From JAHZFN01 sp965149945 (lineage in GTDB: Bacteria > Bacillota > Dehalobacteriia > UBA4068 > UBA4997), in NCBI GenBank assembly GCA_965149945.1, contig CBCTTQ010000001.1, positions 62,001 through 126,000 of the forward strand: a DNA stretch of 64,000 nt. The letters are read 5' to 3'. A model generated the notes under the pieces. It did not search any database. It was not told the origin of the DNA and worked only from the letters and a program-made list of their open reading frames with translations. This document shows positions 52,925-61,453 of the stretch, in pieces. Each line of letters begins with the position of its first letter. Positions within the stretch are counted from its first letter, which is position 1. The position numbers were made by a program, and so were the translations under genes.

Positions 52925-52952
52925 TTGCTGTCAGTTGAAGTTGTGATAAAAT
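52925..52952 (+). promoter_or_regulatory. Candidate cstA promoter
   Basis: TTGCTG (52925-52930), 16-base spacer, TAAAAT (52947-52952), about 40 bases upstream of the cstA start. Confidence 0.55.
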
Positions 52953-52993
52953 AGATTCCAAAATCATTTTAAGAAGGAAAAGGAGGAATTTGT

Positions 52994-54739
52994 ATGAACG
53001 GAATGGTTATCATGTTAATTGGTTTAGCCGTGTTGGTCATCGCCTATCTGACTTACGGCAAATGGCTGGCCAAGCAGTGGGGTGTGGATCCTTCTCGGCC
53101 CACTCCCTCTCATACGATGTATGACGGCGTGGACTATGTACCCGCTAAATCGCCTATTCTTTTGGGCCATCATTTTTCTTCCATCGCCGGGGCGGGTCCT
53201 ATCAACGGACCGATCCAAGCGGCTGTATTCGGCTGGGTGCCGGTGTTGCTTTGGGTTTTGATCGGAGGTATTTTCTTCGGCGCGGTACATGACTTCGGCG
53301 CTTTGTTCGCCTCTATCCGCAACAAAGGTCAGTCCATCGGGGAAGTTATCTTCAACACCATGGGTATCAAAGCGAAAAAGCTGTTTTGCGTATTCGCTTA
53401 TCTTACTTTGATTTTGGTGGTTGCTTCTTTCGCGTCTATCGTCGCGGATACCTTTGTCGCTACTTTTGACGCGTCCGGTAATGTGGATGTAGCTGCCAGC
53501 GCCGCCAACGCCAGCACCGCCACCATTTCCTTTTTGTTTATCATTGTGGCGATTTTCTTCGGATTTTTCGTTTATCGGCGCAACGCCCCGGTGCTGGTTT
53601 CCACCATCATCGGCGTCATTGCCATCATCGGCTGTATGGCGTTGGGTCTGAATTGGCATCCGTTGTATTTTGATACGACCACTTGGATGATTATCGTAGG
53701 TATTTACATCGCCGTGGCATCTGTAGTTCCTGTTTGGATTCTGCTTCAGCCGCGGGATTATCTCAGCTCCTTTTTGCTGTATGGTATGATGATTGTGGCT
53801 ATTGTGGGAATCCTCGGCGCCGGTCTCACCGGCAACGGCAATATGGATATTCCGGCATTTACCGGTTTTACGGATACGCTGGCGCCCACGGGTACTTCTC
53901 TGGGCTTCCTGTTCCCGGCGCTGTTTATTACCATCGCCTGCGGCGCCATCTCCGGGTTCCACTCTCTGGTGGGCTCCGGTACCACCGCGAAACAGTTGGA
54001 TAATGAAAAAGACGCCCGTCCCATCGCCTACGGCGGCATGTTGATTGAATGCGCCCTGGCCATCGTCTCTTTGTGCGCGGTTGGTTTCATTTGGGCAAAC
54101 TACGCCTCCGGAGAAACGGTCACTCCTACCGTAGTCTTTGCCACCGGTATTTCTCAGATGACTTCTACCATTCCTTTTTTGGAAGGCGCGGAAAGTGTTA
54201 TCTACTCTCTGTTGATATTGGCGGTTTCCGCTTTCTGTATGACTTCTTTGGATACAGCCACCCGTCTGGCCCGTTATCTGTTCCAGGAATTTTGGCTGGG
54301 GGAAGGAGAAACTTGGCGTACCGCCACCGGCTACAAAAAAGTATTGGCAAACCCCTATGTCGCTACCATCATTTCCGTTGTTTTGGGCATCTCTTTAGGT
54401 TTGACCGGTTATGCCAACATCTGGCCGCTGTTCGGCGCCGCCAACCAGCTTTTAGCTGCTTTGGGCCTGCTGGCTGTGGCGGCTTGGTTGGGCAGTCTGG
54501 GCAAGAATAATAAAATGTTCTTCATCCCCATGATCTTTATGCTGATTGTGACGCTGACTTCCCTTTGCTTTACTGTTAACTCCAATATCCAGGGTATTTT
54601 GGCAGGCGCGGACGGTACCGTTTGGTATGTGATTCGAACCATCCTGGCCGCTCTGCTTATCATTTTGGCAGTGATCTTAGCGGTAGACAGCATCAAAACT
54701 TTGTCCAAGCAGCACAAAGAACGGGTACAGGCGGAATAA
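52994..54739 (+). CDS. cstA: Carbon starvation protein CstA family transporter
   Basis: 581 residues, shorter than E. coli CstA (~700), with about 16 membrane helices. CstA hallmarks are YDGVDYVPAKSPILLGHHFSSIAGAGPINGP (about 43-73), HDFGALFASIRNKGQSIGE (about 98-116), CGAISGFHSLVGSGTTAKQL (near 315) and TSLDTATRLARYLFQEF (near 415). Family members import peptides or pyruvate (CstA/BtsT) under carbon limitation. ATG with AAAGGAGGAA. Its own promoter and terminator frame it. In a fermenter a pyruvate or peptide uptake role is plausible but not decided. Confidence 0.92.
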   Translation: MNGMVIMLIGLAVLVIAYLTYGKWLAKQWGVDPSRPTPSHTMYDGVDYVPAKSPILLGHHFSSIAGAGPINGPIQAAVFGWVPVLLWVLIGGIFFGAVHDFGALFASIRNKGQSIGEVIFNTMGIKAKKLFCVFAYLTLILVVASFASIVADTFVATFDASGNVDVAASAANASTATISFLFIIVAIFFGFFVYRRNAPVLVSTIIGVIAIIGCMALGLNWHPLYFDTTTWMIIVGIYIAVASVVPVWILLQPRDYLSSFLLYGMMIVAIVGILGAGLTGNGNMDIPAFTGFTDTLAPTGTSLGFLFPALFITIACGAISGFHSLVGSGTTAKQLDNEKDARPIAYGGMLIECALAIVSLCAVGFIWANYASGETVTPTVVFATGISQMTSTIPFLEGAESVIYSLLILAVSAFCMTSLDTATRLARYLFQEFWLGEGETWRTATGYKKVLANPYVATIISVVLGISLGLTGYANIWPLFGAANQLLAALGLLAVAAWLGSLGKNNKMFFIPMIFMLIVTLTSLCFTVNSNIQGILAGADGTVWYVIRTILAALLIILAVILAVDSIKTLSKQHKERVQAE

Positions 54740-54790
54740 GCGAAGCGTATAACGCCATCACTCAGATAAAGAGATCATTTTAAACAAATG

Positions 54791-54828
54791 ACGGGAGAAA
54801 GGCCATGACGCGCCTTTCTCCCGTTTTC
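54791..54828 (+). terminator. Terminator after cstA
   Basis: 13-bp stem ACGGGAGAAAGGC (54791-54803) / GCCTTTCTCCCGT (54812-54824) with T-tail. Confidence 0.9.
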
Positions 54829-54929
54829 AGCTTCGCGGCGGTTCGGAACGCGTTTGTTTGGGCAGAGGCAGGGGAAAATAGATAGAATATACTGAAAATA
54901 AGGAAAACGGGAAAACCCGCTTTTGCCTG

Positions 54930-54958
54930 TTGACATTGGAATTCGTTTGTTTTATGAT
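54930..54958 (+). promoter_or_regulatory. Promoter of the leu operon
   Basis: Consensus TTGACA (54930-54935), 17-base spacer, TATGAT (54953-54958). Confidence 0.88.
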
Positions 54959-54965
54959 AATAAAG

Positions 54966-55231
54966 GAGAAATTTTCTCTGAAAAAAGTTGGATCACAATA
55001 GCAAATACGCATTGCCATGACGGGAATAAATGATCGGATTGGTTTCCCAGAGAGCGGTCGGCTGCTGAAAAGACCGCAAACTTTCGCTCATGTCTCACCC
55101 CTGAGCAATGTTTGAATGAGAGGGCACGGTAAACTGTGTCAAAAAGAGTGGTACCGCGGAAATAACAAAAGGTTTGTTTTCGTCTCTTTTGCGATTTTTT
55201 TCGAAAATCGCCGAAGAGGCGGTTTTTTTTG
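54966..55231 (+). ncRNA. T-box riboswitch leader of the leu operon
   Basis: T-box AGAGTGGTACCGCGG at 55145-55159. Stem I base CATTGC / GCAATG (near 55008-55015 and 55105-55110), an AGAGAGCGG bulge region, and a candidate Leu specifier CTC at 55094-55096. The terminator is a long stem CGTCTCTT..GCGATTTT / AAAATCGC..AAGAGGCG (55181-55221) with eight T to 55230. Uncharged tRNA(Leu) should turn on leuACDB. Confidence 0.92.
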
Positions 55232-55279
55232 AAAAAATCGCCTGTTTGTTTGATTTGTGATGGGAATGGAGGAACAAAC

Positions 55280-56992
55280 ATGAAAAACTACACCAAGTAT
55301 CAAATCGGATATTTCCCGCCGCCGGTGCCGGTGGAAGAAATGGAATGGCCGAAAAAAGACCATCTGGAACAAGCGCCCAGATGGTGCAGCGTCGATTTAC
55401 GTGACGGCAATCAGGCGTTGATTGTTCCTATGACACTGGAAGAAAAACTGGAATTCTTTCGTTATCTGGTAGAAATCGGCTTTAAAGAAATTGAGGTCGG
55501 TTTTCCCGCCGCCTCGGAAACGGAATATGAATTTTTGCGGAAGTTGATCGAGGATCGGCTGATTCCCGACGATGTGACGGTGCAAGTGCTGACCCAGTCC
55601 CGCCGCCATATTATTGAAAAAACCTTCCGAGCTTTAAAAGGCGCCAAACGCGCTGTGGTGCATTTGTATAATTCCACCTCTCTGGCCCAGCGCCAGCAGG
55701 TGTTCAAAGCCCCTAAGGAAAAAATTGTGGAAATCGCCGTGGAAGGCGCCCGTTTGATGAACGATTATGCCGCCAAACAGCCGGAAACGGAATTTCAATT
55801 TGAATATTCTCCGGAAAGCTTCACCGGTACGGAAATGGAGTTCGCGGCGGAAATCTGCAACGCGGTTATCGATGTGTGGCAGCCTACTCCGGAGCGGCAG
55901 GTGATCGTGAATCTGCCCGCCACGGTGGAAATGTCCATGCCCCATGTGTTTGCCAATCAGGTAGAATATATGAGTAAAGCGCTGCATTGTCGGGAAAATA
56001 TCATTCTTTCCCTGCACCCTCACAACGACCGCGGTACCGGTGTGGCCGACGCGGAACTGGGACTTTTGGCGGGTGGTCAGCGCATCGAAGGAACCCTGTT
56101 CGGTAACGGGGAACGAACGGGGAACGTGGATATTGTGACATTGGCTATGAATTTGTTCAGCCATGGGGTAGACCCCGGTCTGGATTTTTCCAATATGCCC
56201 AAGGCGGTGAATGTGTATGAACGCTGTACCGGCATGAAAGTAAATCCCCGTCAGCCCTATGCGGGAGAATTGGTGTTTGCCGCTTTTTCCGGTTCTCACC
56301 AGGACGCCATTTCCAAAGGCATGAAATGGCGGAAACGCTATCAGCCGGAACGCTGGACAGTGCCTTATCTGCCCGTGGATCCTCACGATGTGGGGCGGGA
56401 ATACGACGGCGATGTTATCCGTATCAACAGCCAATCCGGCAAAGGCGGCGTGGCGTATATTCTGGAGCAAAATTTTGGTTTTATCTTACCCAAGGCCATG
56501 ATGCCGGAAGTGGGATATATGATGAAAGAAATCTCGGACCATCATCACGAAGAACTGCAGCCGGACGATATGTTCCGCGCTTTTGCCCGAGAATATATTA
56601 ATGATTTTTCGCCGCTGGACATCACCAACGCTTATTTTGATCATATGAGCACCACCAAAGAAGAAGAAAAAGACAGCGTGCGGGTGAGAATGCGGGTGGA
56701 ACTGTTGGGACAGGTGTTCCGTCTGGAAGCTACCGGCAACGGCCGTCTGGACGCCGTCAGCAACGCCCTGCGCAAAACTCAGTACCAAATGGACTATGAA
56801 TTTGTTACCTATTCGGAACACGCCATCAGTAAAGATTCCAACTCCAAAGCCGCCGCTTATGTCTGTATCGCGGATAAAAACGGCAATCAGTATTGGGGAG
56901 TGGGTACCCACGCCGACATCATTTTGGCGTCGGTGAACGCGCTGGTCAGCGCTTTAAATCGGATGAACAAAAAGACGCATTTTATCATTTAA
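55280..56992 (+). CDS. leuA: 2-isopropylmalate synthase, actinobacterial/yeast type
   Basis: 570 residues from ATG at 55280 (GGAGGAA upstream); an in-frame upstream stretch lies in the T-box terminator. The start KYQIGYFPPPVPVEEMEWP and APRWCSVDLRDGNQALIVPM are hallmarks of the long LeuA form found in actinobacteria and fungi (TIGR00970 group) rather than the 500-520 residue E. coli/Bacillus form. HMGL-like TIM barrel (about 35-320) with metal-binding LHPHNDRGTGVA near 253 and GNGERTGNVD near 290. The C-terminal LeuA dimer/feedback domain spans about 440-565. It condenses acetyl-CoA with 2-ketoisovalerate, the first leucine step. Confidence 0.95.
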   Translation: MKNYTKYQIGYFPPPVPVEEMEWPKKDHLEQAPRWCSVDLRDGNQALIVPMTLEEKLEFFRYLVEIGFKEIEVGFPAASETEYEFLRKLIEDRLIPDDVTVQVLTQSRRHIIEKTFRALKGAKRAVVHLYNSTSLAQRQQVFKAPKEKIVEIAVEGARLMNDYAAKQPETEFQFEYSPESFTGTEMEFAAEICNAVIDVWQPTPERQVIVNLPATVEMSMPHVFANQVEYMSKALHCRENIILSLHPHNDRGTGVADAELGLLAGGQRIEGTLFGNGERTGNVDIVTLAMNLFSHGVDPGLDFSNMPKAVNVYERCTGMKVNPRQPYAGELVFAAFSGSHQDAISKGMKWRKRYQPERWTVPYLPVDPHDVGREYDGDVIRINSQSGKGGVAYILEQNFGFILPKAMMPEVGYMMKEISDHHHEELQPDDMFRAFAREYINDFSPLDITNAYFDHMSTTKEEEKDSVRVRMRVELLGQVFRLEATGNGRLDAVSNALRKTQYQMDYEFVTYSEHAISKDSNSKAAAYVCIADKNGNQYWGVGTHADIILASVNALVSALNRMNKKTHFII

Positions 56993-57107
56993 AGAAATAA
57001 CGGCGGCTGTCGCTCCGCCCCAAGGGGCGTTTTCCCCAACAGCTGTCGAACGAAAAGACGGGCGGCGGTTTGAGCGGTCGCCATGACGGAACAGAGGAGG
57101 AAGCATT

Positions 57108-58370
57108 ATGGGTATGACAATGACACAGAAGATTCTGGCGGCGCATGCCGGTTTAGAACAGGTGGTCGCGGGTCAACTGATCAACGCCAAATTGGATTTG
57201 ACGCTGGCCAATGACATCACCGGTCCGGTTGCGATCAATGAATTTGAAGGCGCCGGTTTTGACAAAGTGTTCGATCGGGATAAAATTACCCTGGTCATGG
57301 ATCATTTCGCGCCGAATAAAGATATCAAAAGCGCGGAACAATGTAAAAAATGCCGTGTTTTTGCCAAGAAATTTCAGTTGAGCCATTTTTATGATGTGGG
57401 GCGAATGGGGATCGAACACGCTCTGCTGCCGGAGCAGGGGTTGGTAGCGCCCGGCGAAGCCATCATCGGCGCCGATTCTCACACTTGCACCTACGGCGCT
57501 TTAGGCGCTTTTTCCACCGGTGTCGGCTCTACCGATTTGGCGGCGGGAATGGCGACGGGACAGGCATGGTTTAAGGTGCCTTCTGCTTTGAAATTCCGTT
57601 TGAGCGGCTCTCTGCGCCCTCATGTCGGCGGTAAAGATGTGATTTTGTTTATCATCGGTAAAATCGGGGTGGACGGCGCTTTGTATAAATCCATGGAATT
57701 TTGCGGTCCCGGTGTGGCGTCTTTGTCCATGGACGATCGTCTTTGTATTGCCAATATGGCGATTGAAGCGGGAGCCAAAAACGGCATTTTCCCGGTGGAC
57801 GCTGTGACCGAAGCCTATTTGGACGGACGGGTGAGTCGCCCCTATACTGCCTATGAGGCGGATGCCGACGCGGAGTATGACGCGGAGTATGAAATTGACC
57901 TTTCCTCTATTGCGCCTATGGTGGCGTTTCCTCATCTGCCGGAAAACGCCAAACCCGTTTCGGAAGCGGGCGATGTGAAGATTGATCAGGTGGTGATCGG
58001 TTCCTGCACCAACGGCCGTCTTTCGGATATGGCGGAAGCGGCGGCTGTTTTCAAGGGACATCGAGTACATCCTGACGTGCGAACCATCATCATTCCCGCC
58101 ACTCAGTCCATTTATCGGGAATGTATCCGCCGCGGTTATTTGGATATTTTCATCGAAGCGGGTTGTGTGGTTTCCACGCCCACTTGCGGTCCTTGTTTGG
58201 GCGGTCATATGGGCATTTTGGCGGAGGGGGAACGTTGTGTCGCCACTACCAACCGTAACTTTGTGGGCCGAATGGGGCATACCAAATCCGAAGTATATCT
58301 GGCGGGTCCGGCTGTAGCGGCGGCGTCCGCTCTGGCGGGAAAAATCGCGGAACCGAAAGGAGACTGTTAA
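57108..58370 (+). CDS. leuC: 3-isopropylmalate dehydratase large subunit
   Basis: 420 residues, matching the ~420-residue LeuC2/HACN-type subgroup of Bacillota and archaea rather than the ~470-residue E. coli form. Iron-sulfur ligand cysteines are in VIGSCTNGR (near 301) and TPTCGPCLGG (near 361-364). DSHTCTYGALGAFSTGVGSTD (near 123) forms the active site. It pairs with LeuD to isomerise 2- to 3-isopropylmalate. ATG with GAGGAGGA; followed by leuD after one base. The [4Fe-4S] cluster fits an anaerobe. Confidence 0.95.
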   Translation: MGMTMTQKILAAHAGLEQVVAGQLINAKLDLTLANDITGPVAINEFEGAGFDKVFDRDKITLVMDHFAPNKDIKSAEQCKKCRVFAKKFQLSHFYDVGRMGIEHALLPEQGLVAPGEAIIGADSHTCTYGALGAFSTGVGSTDLAAGMATGQAWFKVPSALKFRLSGSLRPHVGGKDVILFIIGKIGVDGALYKSMEFCGPGVASLSMDDRLCIANMAIEAGAKNGIFPVDAVTEAYLDGRVSRPYTAYEADADAEYDAEYEIDLSSIAPMVAFPHLPENAKPVSEAGDVKIDQVVIGSCTNGRLSDMAEAAAVFKGHRVHPDVRTIIIPATQSIYRECIRRGYLDIFIEAGCVVSTPTCGPCLGGHMGILAEGERCVATTNRNFVGRMGHTKSEVYLAGPAVAAASALAGKIAEPKGDC

Positions 58371-58371
58371 G

Positions 58372-58863
58372 ATGGATGTCAAAGGAAGAGTACATAAATA
58401 TGGGGACAATGTGGACACGGATGTGATTATCCCCGCTCGCTATCTCAATACCCAGGACCATGGGGAGCTGGCCAAACACTGCATGGAGGATATCGACCCC
58501 GATTTCGCGGCGACGGTGCAAAAGGGAGATTTGATTGTGGCGGGTGAGAATTTCGGCTGCGGTTCCTCTCGGGAACACGCTCCCATTTCCATCAAGGCCT
58601 CCGGAGTGGCCTGTGTCATCGCCGCTACCTTCGCGCGGATTTTCTACCGCAACGCGATCAATATCGGTCTGCCTATTTTGGAATGTCCCGAAGCCAGTCA
58701 GGGGATTGCGGACGGTGATGAGGTAACGGTGGATTTCGGCACCGGCGTCATCACCAATCTCACCAAAAACGAAACTTATCAGGCGCTGCCTTTCCCGGAT
58801 TTCATCAAAAACATTATCGCCAAAGGCGGCCTGCTAAAGAGCATTCAGGAAGAACAAAAGTAA
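58372..58863 (+). CDS. leuD: 3-isopropylmalate dehydratase small subunit
   Basis: 163 residues, the short LeuD form that partners ~420-residue LeuC. Conserved YGDNVDTDVIIPARYL (N-terminal), GENFGCGSSREHAPISIKASG (near 57-78) and FARIFYRNAINIGLPILE are present. The swivel domain of the isomerase. It starts one base after the leuC stop (AAAGGAGA in the leuC end serves as ribosome site), implying tight coupling, and is followed by leuB after 35 bases. Confidence 0.96.
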   Translation: MDVKGRVHKYGDNVDTDVIIPARYLNTQDHGELAKHCMEDIDPDFAATVQKGDLIVAGENFGCGSSREHAPISIKASGVACVIAATFARIFYRNAINIGLPILECPEASQGIADGDEVTVDFGTGVITNLTKNETYQALPFPDFIKNIIAKGGLLKSIQEEQK

Positions 58864-58898
58864 GATTCCGTGAAAAATCGGAAAAGAGGAGGATTGCC

Positions 58899-59966
58899 AT
58901 GGATTACAAAATTGCTGTGGTGCAAGGCGACGGCATCGGCCCCGAAGTGGTGGCGGAAGCGGTCAAAGTATTGAATCGAGTGGGAGAAAAATTCCACCAT
59001 CAATTCTATTTTGTGAAAGTTTGGGCGGGCGGTGAAGCCATCGATGAAATGGGCGTGTGTCTGCCGCAGGAAACCATCGATCTTTGCAAACGGTGTGACG
59101 CGGTGCTTTTGGGGGCGGTCGGCGGTCCCAAATGGGACGATTTGCCGGGAAACCTGCGTCCGGAGCAGGCTCTTTTGGGGCTGAGAAAATCCTTAGGGTT
59201 GTTTGCCAATTTGCGTCCCGCCATGGTTTTTGAGGAATTGGCGGCTGCTTCTCCTTTGAAACCGGAAATCATCGAAGGCGGTTTGGATATTGTGGTGGTC
59301 AGAGAGCTGACCGGAGGGATTTATTTCGGCGAAAAAGGACACAAAACCACAGATATGGGCGATGCCGCTTATGATGTGGAACAATACGCCGAGGAAGAAG
59401 TGCGCCGCATCGCGCGCGTGGCGTTTGATATGGCACGGAAACGCCAGAAAAAAGTTACCAGCATCGACAAAGCTAACGTGCTGGAAAGCTCCCGCCTTTG
59501 GCGGAAAGTCATAACCGAAGTGGGCAAGTCCTATCCCGATGTGGAATTGAATCATTTGTATGTGGATAACGCCGCCATGCAGCTGGTGCGTAACCCCAAA
59601 CAATTTGATGTCATCGTTACCAGCAATATGTTTGGGGACATTCTTTCCGACGAGGCCAGCCAGATTACCGGTTCCATTGGGATGTTGGCTTCCGCCAGTC
59701 TGACGGAAGGAAATTTCGGCATGTATGAACCCATTCATGGTTCTGCTCCCGATATCGCGGGGCAGGACATCGCCAATCCTATCGCCACCATTTTGTCTGT
59801 GGCGATGATGCTGCGTTATACATTCGGGCTGAGCGCCGAAGCCGACGCTGTGGAAGGCGCCGTGCGGAAATTTTTGGCTGATGGCTATCGCACTTTGGAT
59901 ATCGCCGCCGGACAGGACGCCGTAGGTACGGCCGAAGCGGGTACTTTGATCGCGGAACGTCTCTAA
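58899..59966 (+). CDS. leuB: 3-isopropylmalate dehydrogenase
   Basis: 355 residues. Motifs are GDGIGPEVVAEAVKVL (N-terminal), LLGAVGGPKWDDLP (near 70), the substrate Arg residues in LGLRKSLGLFANLRPA, DVELNHLYVDNAAMQLV (near 215) and SDEASQITGSIGMLASAS, plus GMYEPIHGSAPDIAGQDIANP. NAD+-dependent oxidative decarboxylation gives 2-ketoisocaproate, the last committed leucine step. ATG with GAGGAGG. Last gene of leuACDB, followed by a strong terminator. Confidence 0.97.
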   Translation: MDYKIAVVQGDGIGPEVVAEAVKVLNRVGEKFHHQFYFVKVWAGGEAIDEMGVCLPQETIDLCKRCDAVLLGAVGGPKWDDLPGNLRPEQALLGLRKSLGLFANLRPAMVFEELAAASPLKPEIIEGGLDIVVVRELTGGIYFGEKGHKTTDMGDAAYDVEQYAEEEVRRIARVAFDMARKRQKKVTSIDKANVLESSRLWRKVITEVGKSYPDVELNHLYVDNAAMQLVRNPKQFDVIVTSNMFGDILSDEASQITGSIGMLASASLTEGNFGMYEPIHGSAPDIAGQDIANPIATILSVAMMLRYTFGLSAEADAVEGAVRKFLADGYRTLDIAAGQDAVGTAEAGTLIAERL

Positions 59967-60073
59967 CGCCGTTGGTTTTTTGTTGTCTGAGGCGTAAATT
60001 TTCTCAGTTTTCGCGGGCTGAGGGAGCAGCTTTCCGCAGCGGGAGATAAAAAGCGCCGCGGCAAAAAGAGCAG

Positions 60074-60108
60074 AAAAAATCCCCCTTGCTTTGCAAGGGG
60101 GATTTTTG
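60074..60108. terminator. Bidirectional terminator between leuB and the tRNA cluster
   Basis: 15-bp stem AAAAATCCCCCTTGC (60075-60089) / GCAAGGGGGATTTTT (60093-60107), loop TTT. It directly abuts the tRNA-Arg 3' end on the other strand. Confidence 0.95.
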
Positions 60109-60109
60109 A

Positions 60110-60186
60110 TGGTACGCCAGGCGGGATTCGAACCCACGACCTTTTGGTTCGTAGCCAAACACTCTATCCAGCTGAGCTACTGGCGC
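60110..60186 (-). tRNA. tRNA-Arg (anticodon ACG)
   Basis: Minus strand, 77 bases including encoded CCA. D-arm AGCTCAGCTGGATAGAG, anticodon stem-loop TTTGGCTACGAACCAAA, and T-arm CGTGGGTTCGAATCCCG are visible. The first acceptor pair appears to be G-U. A34 would be edited to inosine. Third of three tRNA genes. Confidence 0.95.
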
Positions 60187-60251
60187 GCGATACTCTGTTT
60201 ATAAGGATTCGCTGCTTTTGGAGAAATTCCTGCCTAAACAGAGTATTTTTT

Positions 60252-60346
60252 TGGCGGAGAGCAAGGGATTCGAACCCTCGATACAGCTTTTGAACCGTAT
60301 ACTCGCTTAGCAGGCGAGCGCCTTCGACCGACTCGGCCAACTCTCC
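60252..60346 (-). tRNA. tRNA-Ser (anticodon GCT)
   Basis: Minus strand, 95 bases including CCA, with the long variable arm of serine tRNAs. Acceptor GGAGAGT / GCTCTCC, anticodon loop CTGCTAA within CTCGCCTGCTAAGCGAG, T-arm GGGTTCGAATCCC. Reads AGC/AGT. Confidence 0.95.
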
Positions 60347-60386
60347 ATGTTTAAAATCCTCTCTGCTGTGCCGCGCCAAAACTGTT

Positions 60387-60475
60387 TGGCGGAGAGGATG
60401 GGATTCGAACCCATGACACATTACTGTGCGACGGTTTTCAAGACCGCTCCGTTATGACCACTTCGGTACCTCTCC
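60387..60475 (-). tRNA. tRNA-Ser (anticodon TGA)
   Basis: Minus strand, 89 bases including CCA. Acceptor GGAGAGG / CCTCTCC, anticodon loop CTTGAAA within CGGTCTTGAAAACCG, a long variable arm and T-arm GGGTTCGAATCCC. First gene of the cluster, about 29 bases after the -10. Confidence 0.95.
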
Positions 60476-60503
60476 GTACAGCACCCACAAGAGGTACTAA
60501 TCT

Positions 60504-60532
60504 AGTATACACAAAAGTTTTCCGATTGTCAA
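60504..60532 (-). promoter_or_regulatory. Promoter of the tRNA cluster
   Basis: Minus strand consensus TTGACA (60532-60527), 17-base spacer, TATACT (60509-60504). Confidence 0.9.
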
Positions 60533-60595
60533 GCATCCTTGGAAAAAAAAGCGTTTTTTCCTGTTTTCTTGTGATATATTTTGGAGAATCAACCC

Positions 60596-61408
60596 CTAGC
60601 GCGGTTGTTCTGATTCCATGACGTCCAGCTTTTGCCAAAATTCCGCCGCCTTGGCACAGAATACTTCCGGCTGCGCGGAGGTGTAAAATGTGACACTGCC
60701 CGTTTCTTTTTTCGGATTGCGGAGGTTCGCCGCTTCCAAATGACGGACCAAATTTCTGGCGGTACCTTCATTGCCGTCATACAGCCGAAAATTCGGATAA
60801 AGTTTTTGCAGCAGCGGTCGCAAAAACACATAATGGGTGCAGCCCAGCACAATGCCGCCTTCGGTCAGGCGGGCGGCGGGACCTTCCAGTTTTTCCAGCA
60901 AATAAGCCTGCAGCCGTCCCTGAATTTCCTGTTCTGACAGGTGCCGGTTATTTTCTACCAAATCCATCAGTCCCGGACAGGGAATGTTGATGACGCTGGC
61001 TTTGGCGGCGTTATCTCGAATCAGGCGCAGGGTGTTGGGGGCGTGGGCGGTGATGGCGGTACTCAAAAGCAGGATCTGTTTTTCTCCGGCGTTTACCGCC
61101 AGTTGAATGGCGGGCTCCATGCCCAAGATTTCTAAGTTCCCGTAGGTCTGCCGCAAATACTGCACCGCGGCAGACGTCGCTGTGTTGCAGGCGATTACGA
61201 TGATTTTTGCTCCGCGTGCCAACAAAAATTCGATGATTTCCCGCGCGCGGGTCTGGATAAATTCTGTCGATTTTTCCCCGTAAGGGGCGTTGGCGAGATC
61301 GCCGTAAAACAAAAAATCTTCCTCCGGTAACATTTTTTTTGCCAGGTGTAAAAAGCTGATACCGCCGACTCCGGAATCAAAGACTGCGATTTTTCCTTGT
61401 TGCTCCAT
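60596..61408 (-). CDS. murI: Glutamate racemase
   Basis: 270 residues from ATG at 61408 (AGAAGGA eight bases upstream); an ATG eight codons earlier has no ribosome site. Catalytic cysteine motifs are VIACNTATSAAV (near 70-81) and GIVLGCTHYVFL (near 180-191), with the N-terminal FDSGVGGISFL. It converts L- to D-glutamate for peptidoglycan. It lies downstream of whiA with about 45 bases between them on the same strand and probably belongs to the yvcK-GNAT-whiA transcript. No strong terminator was seen; an A/T hairpin near 60540-60560 is a weak candidate. Confidence 0.95.
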   Translation of the reverse strand: MEQQGKIAVFDSGVGGISFLHLAKKMLPEEDFLFYGDLANAPYGEKSTEFIQTRAREIIEFLLARGAKIIVIACNTATSAAVQYLRQTYGNLEILGMEPAIQLAVNAGEKQILLLSTAITAHAPNTLRLIRDNAAKASVINIPCPGLMDLVENNRHLSEQEIQGRLQAYLLEKLEGPAARLTEGGIVLGCTHYVFLRPLLQKLYPNFRLYDGNEGTARNLVRHLEAANLRNPKKETGSVTFYTSAQPEVFCAKAAEFWQKLDVMESEQPR

Positions 61409-61453
61409 GATTTTTCCTTCTTTCTTACTCATCGCGTTACCTTGGTGAGGGCT

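Larger units (their letters stand above)
54740..55279. other. cstA-leuA intergenic region
   Basis: About 540 bases, mostly regulatory: cstA terminator, leuA promoter (54930-54958) and the T-box leader to 55231. Confidence 0.8.

Noticed and set aside
60110..60475. tRNA array as a possible integration (att) site
   Set aside because: No integrase, direct repeats of tRNA ends or foreign genes nearby.
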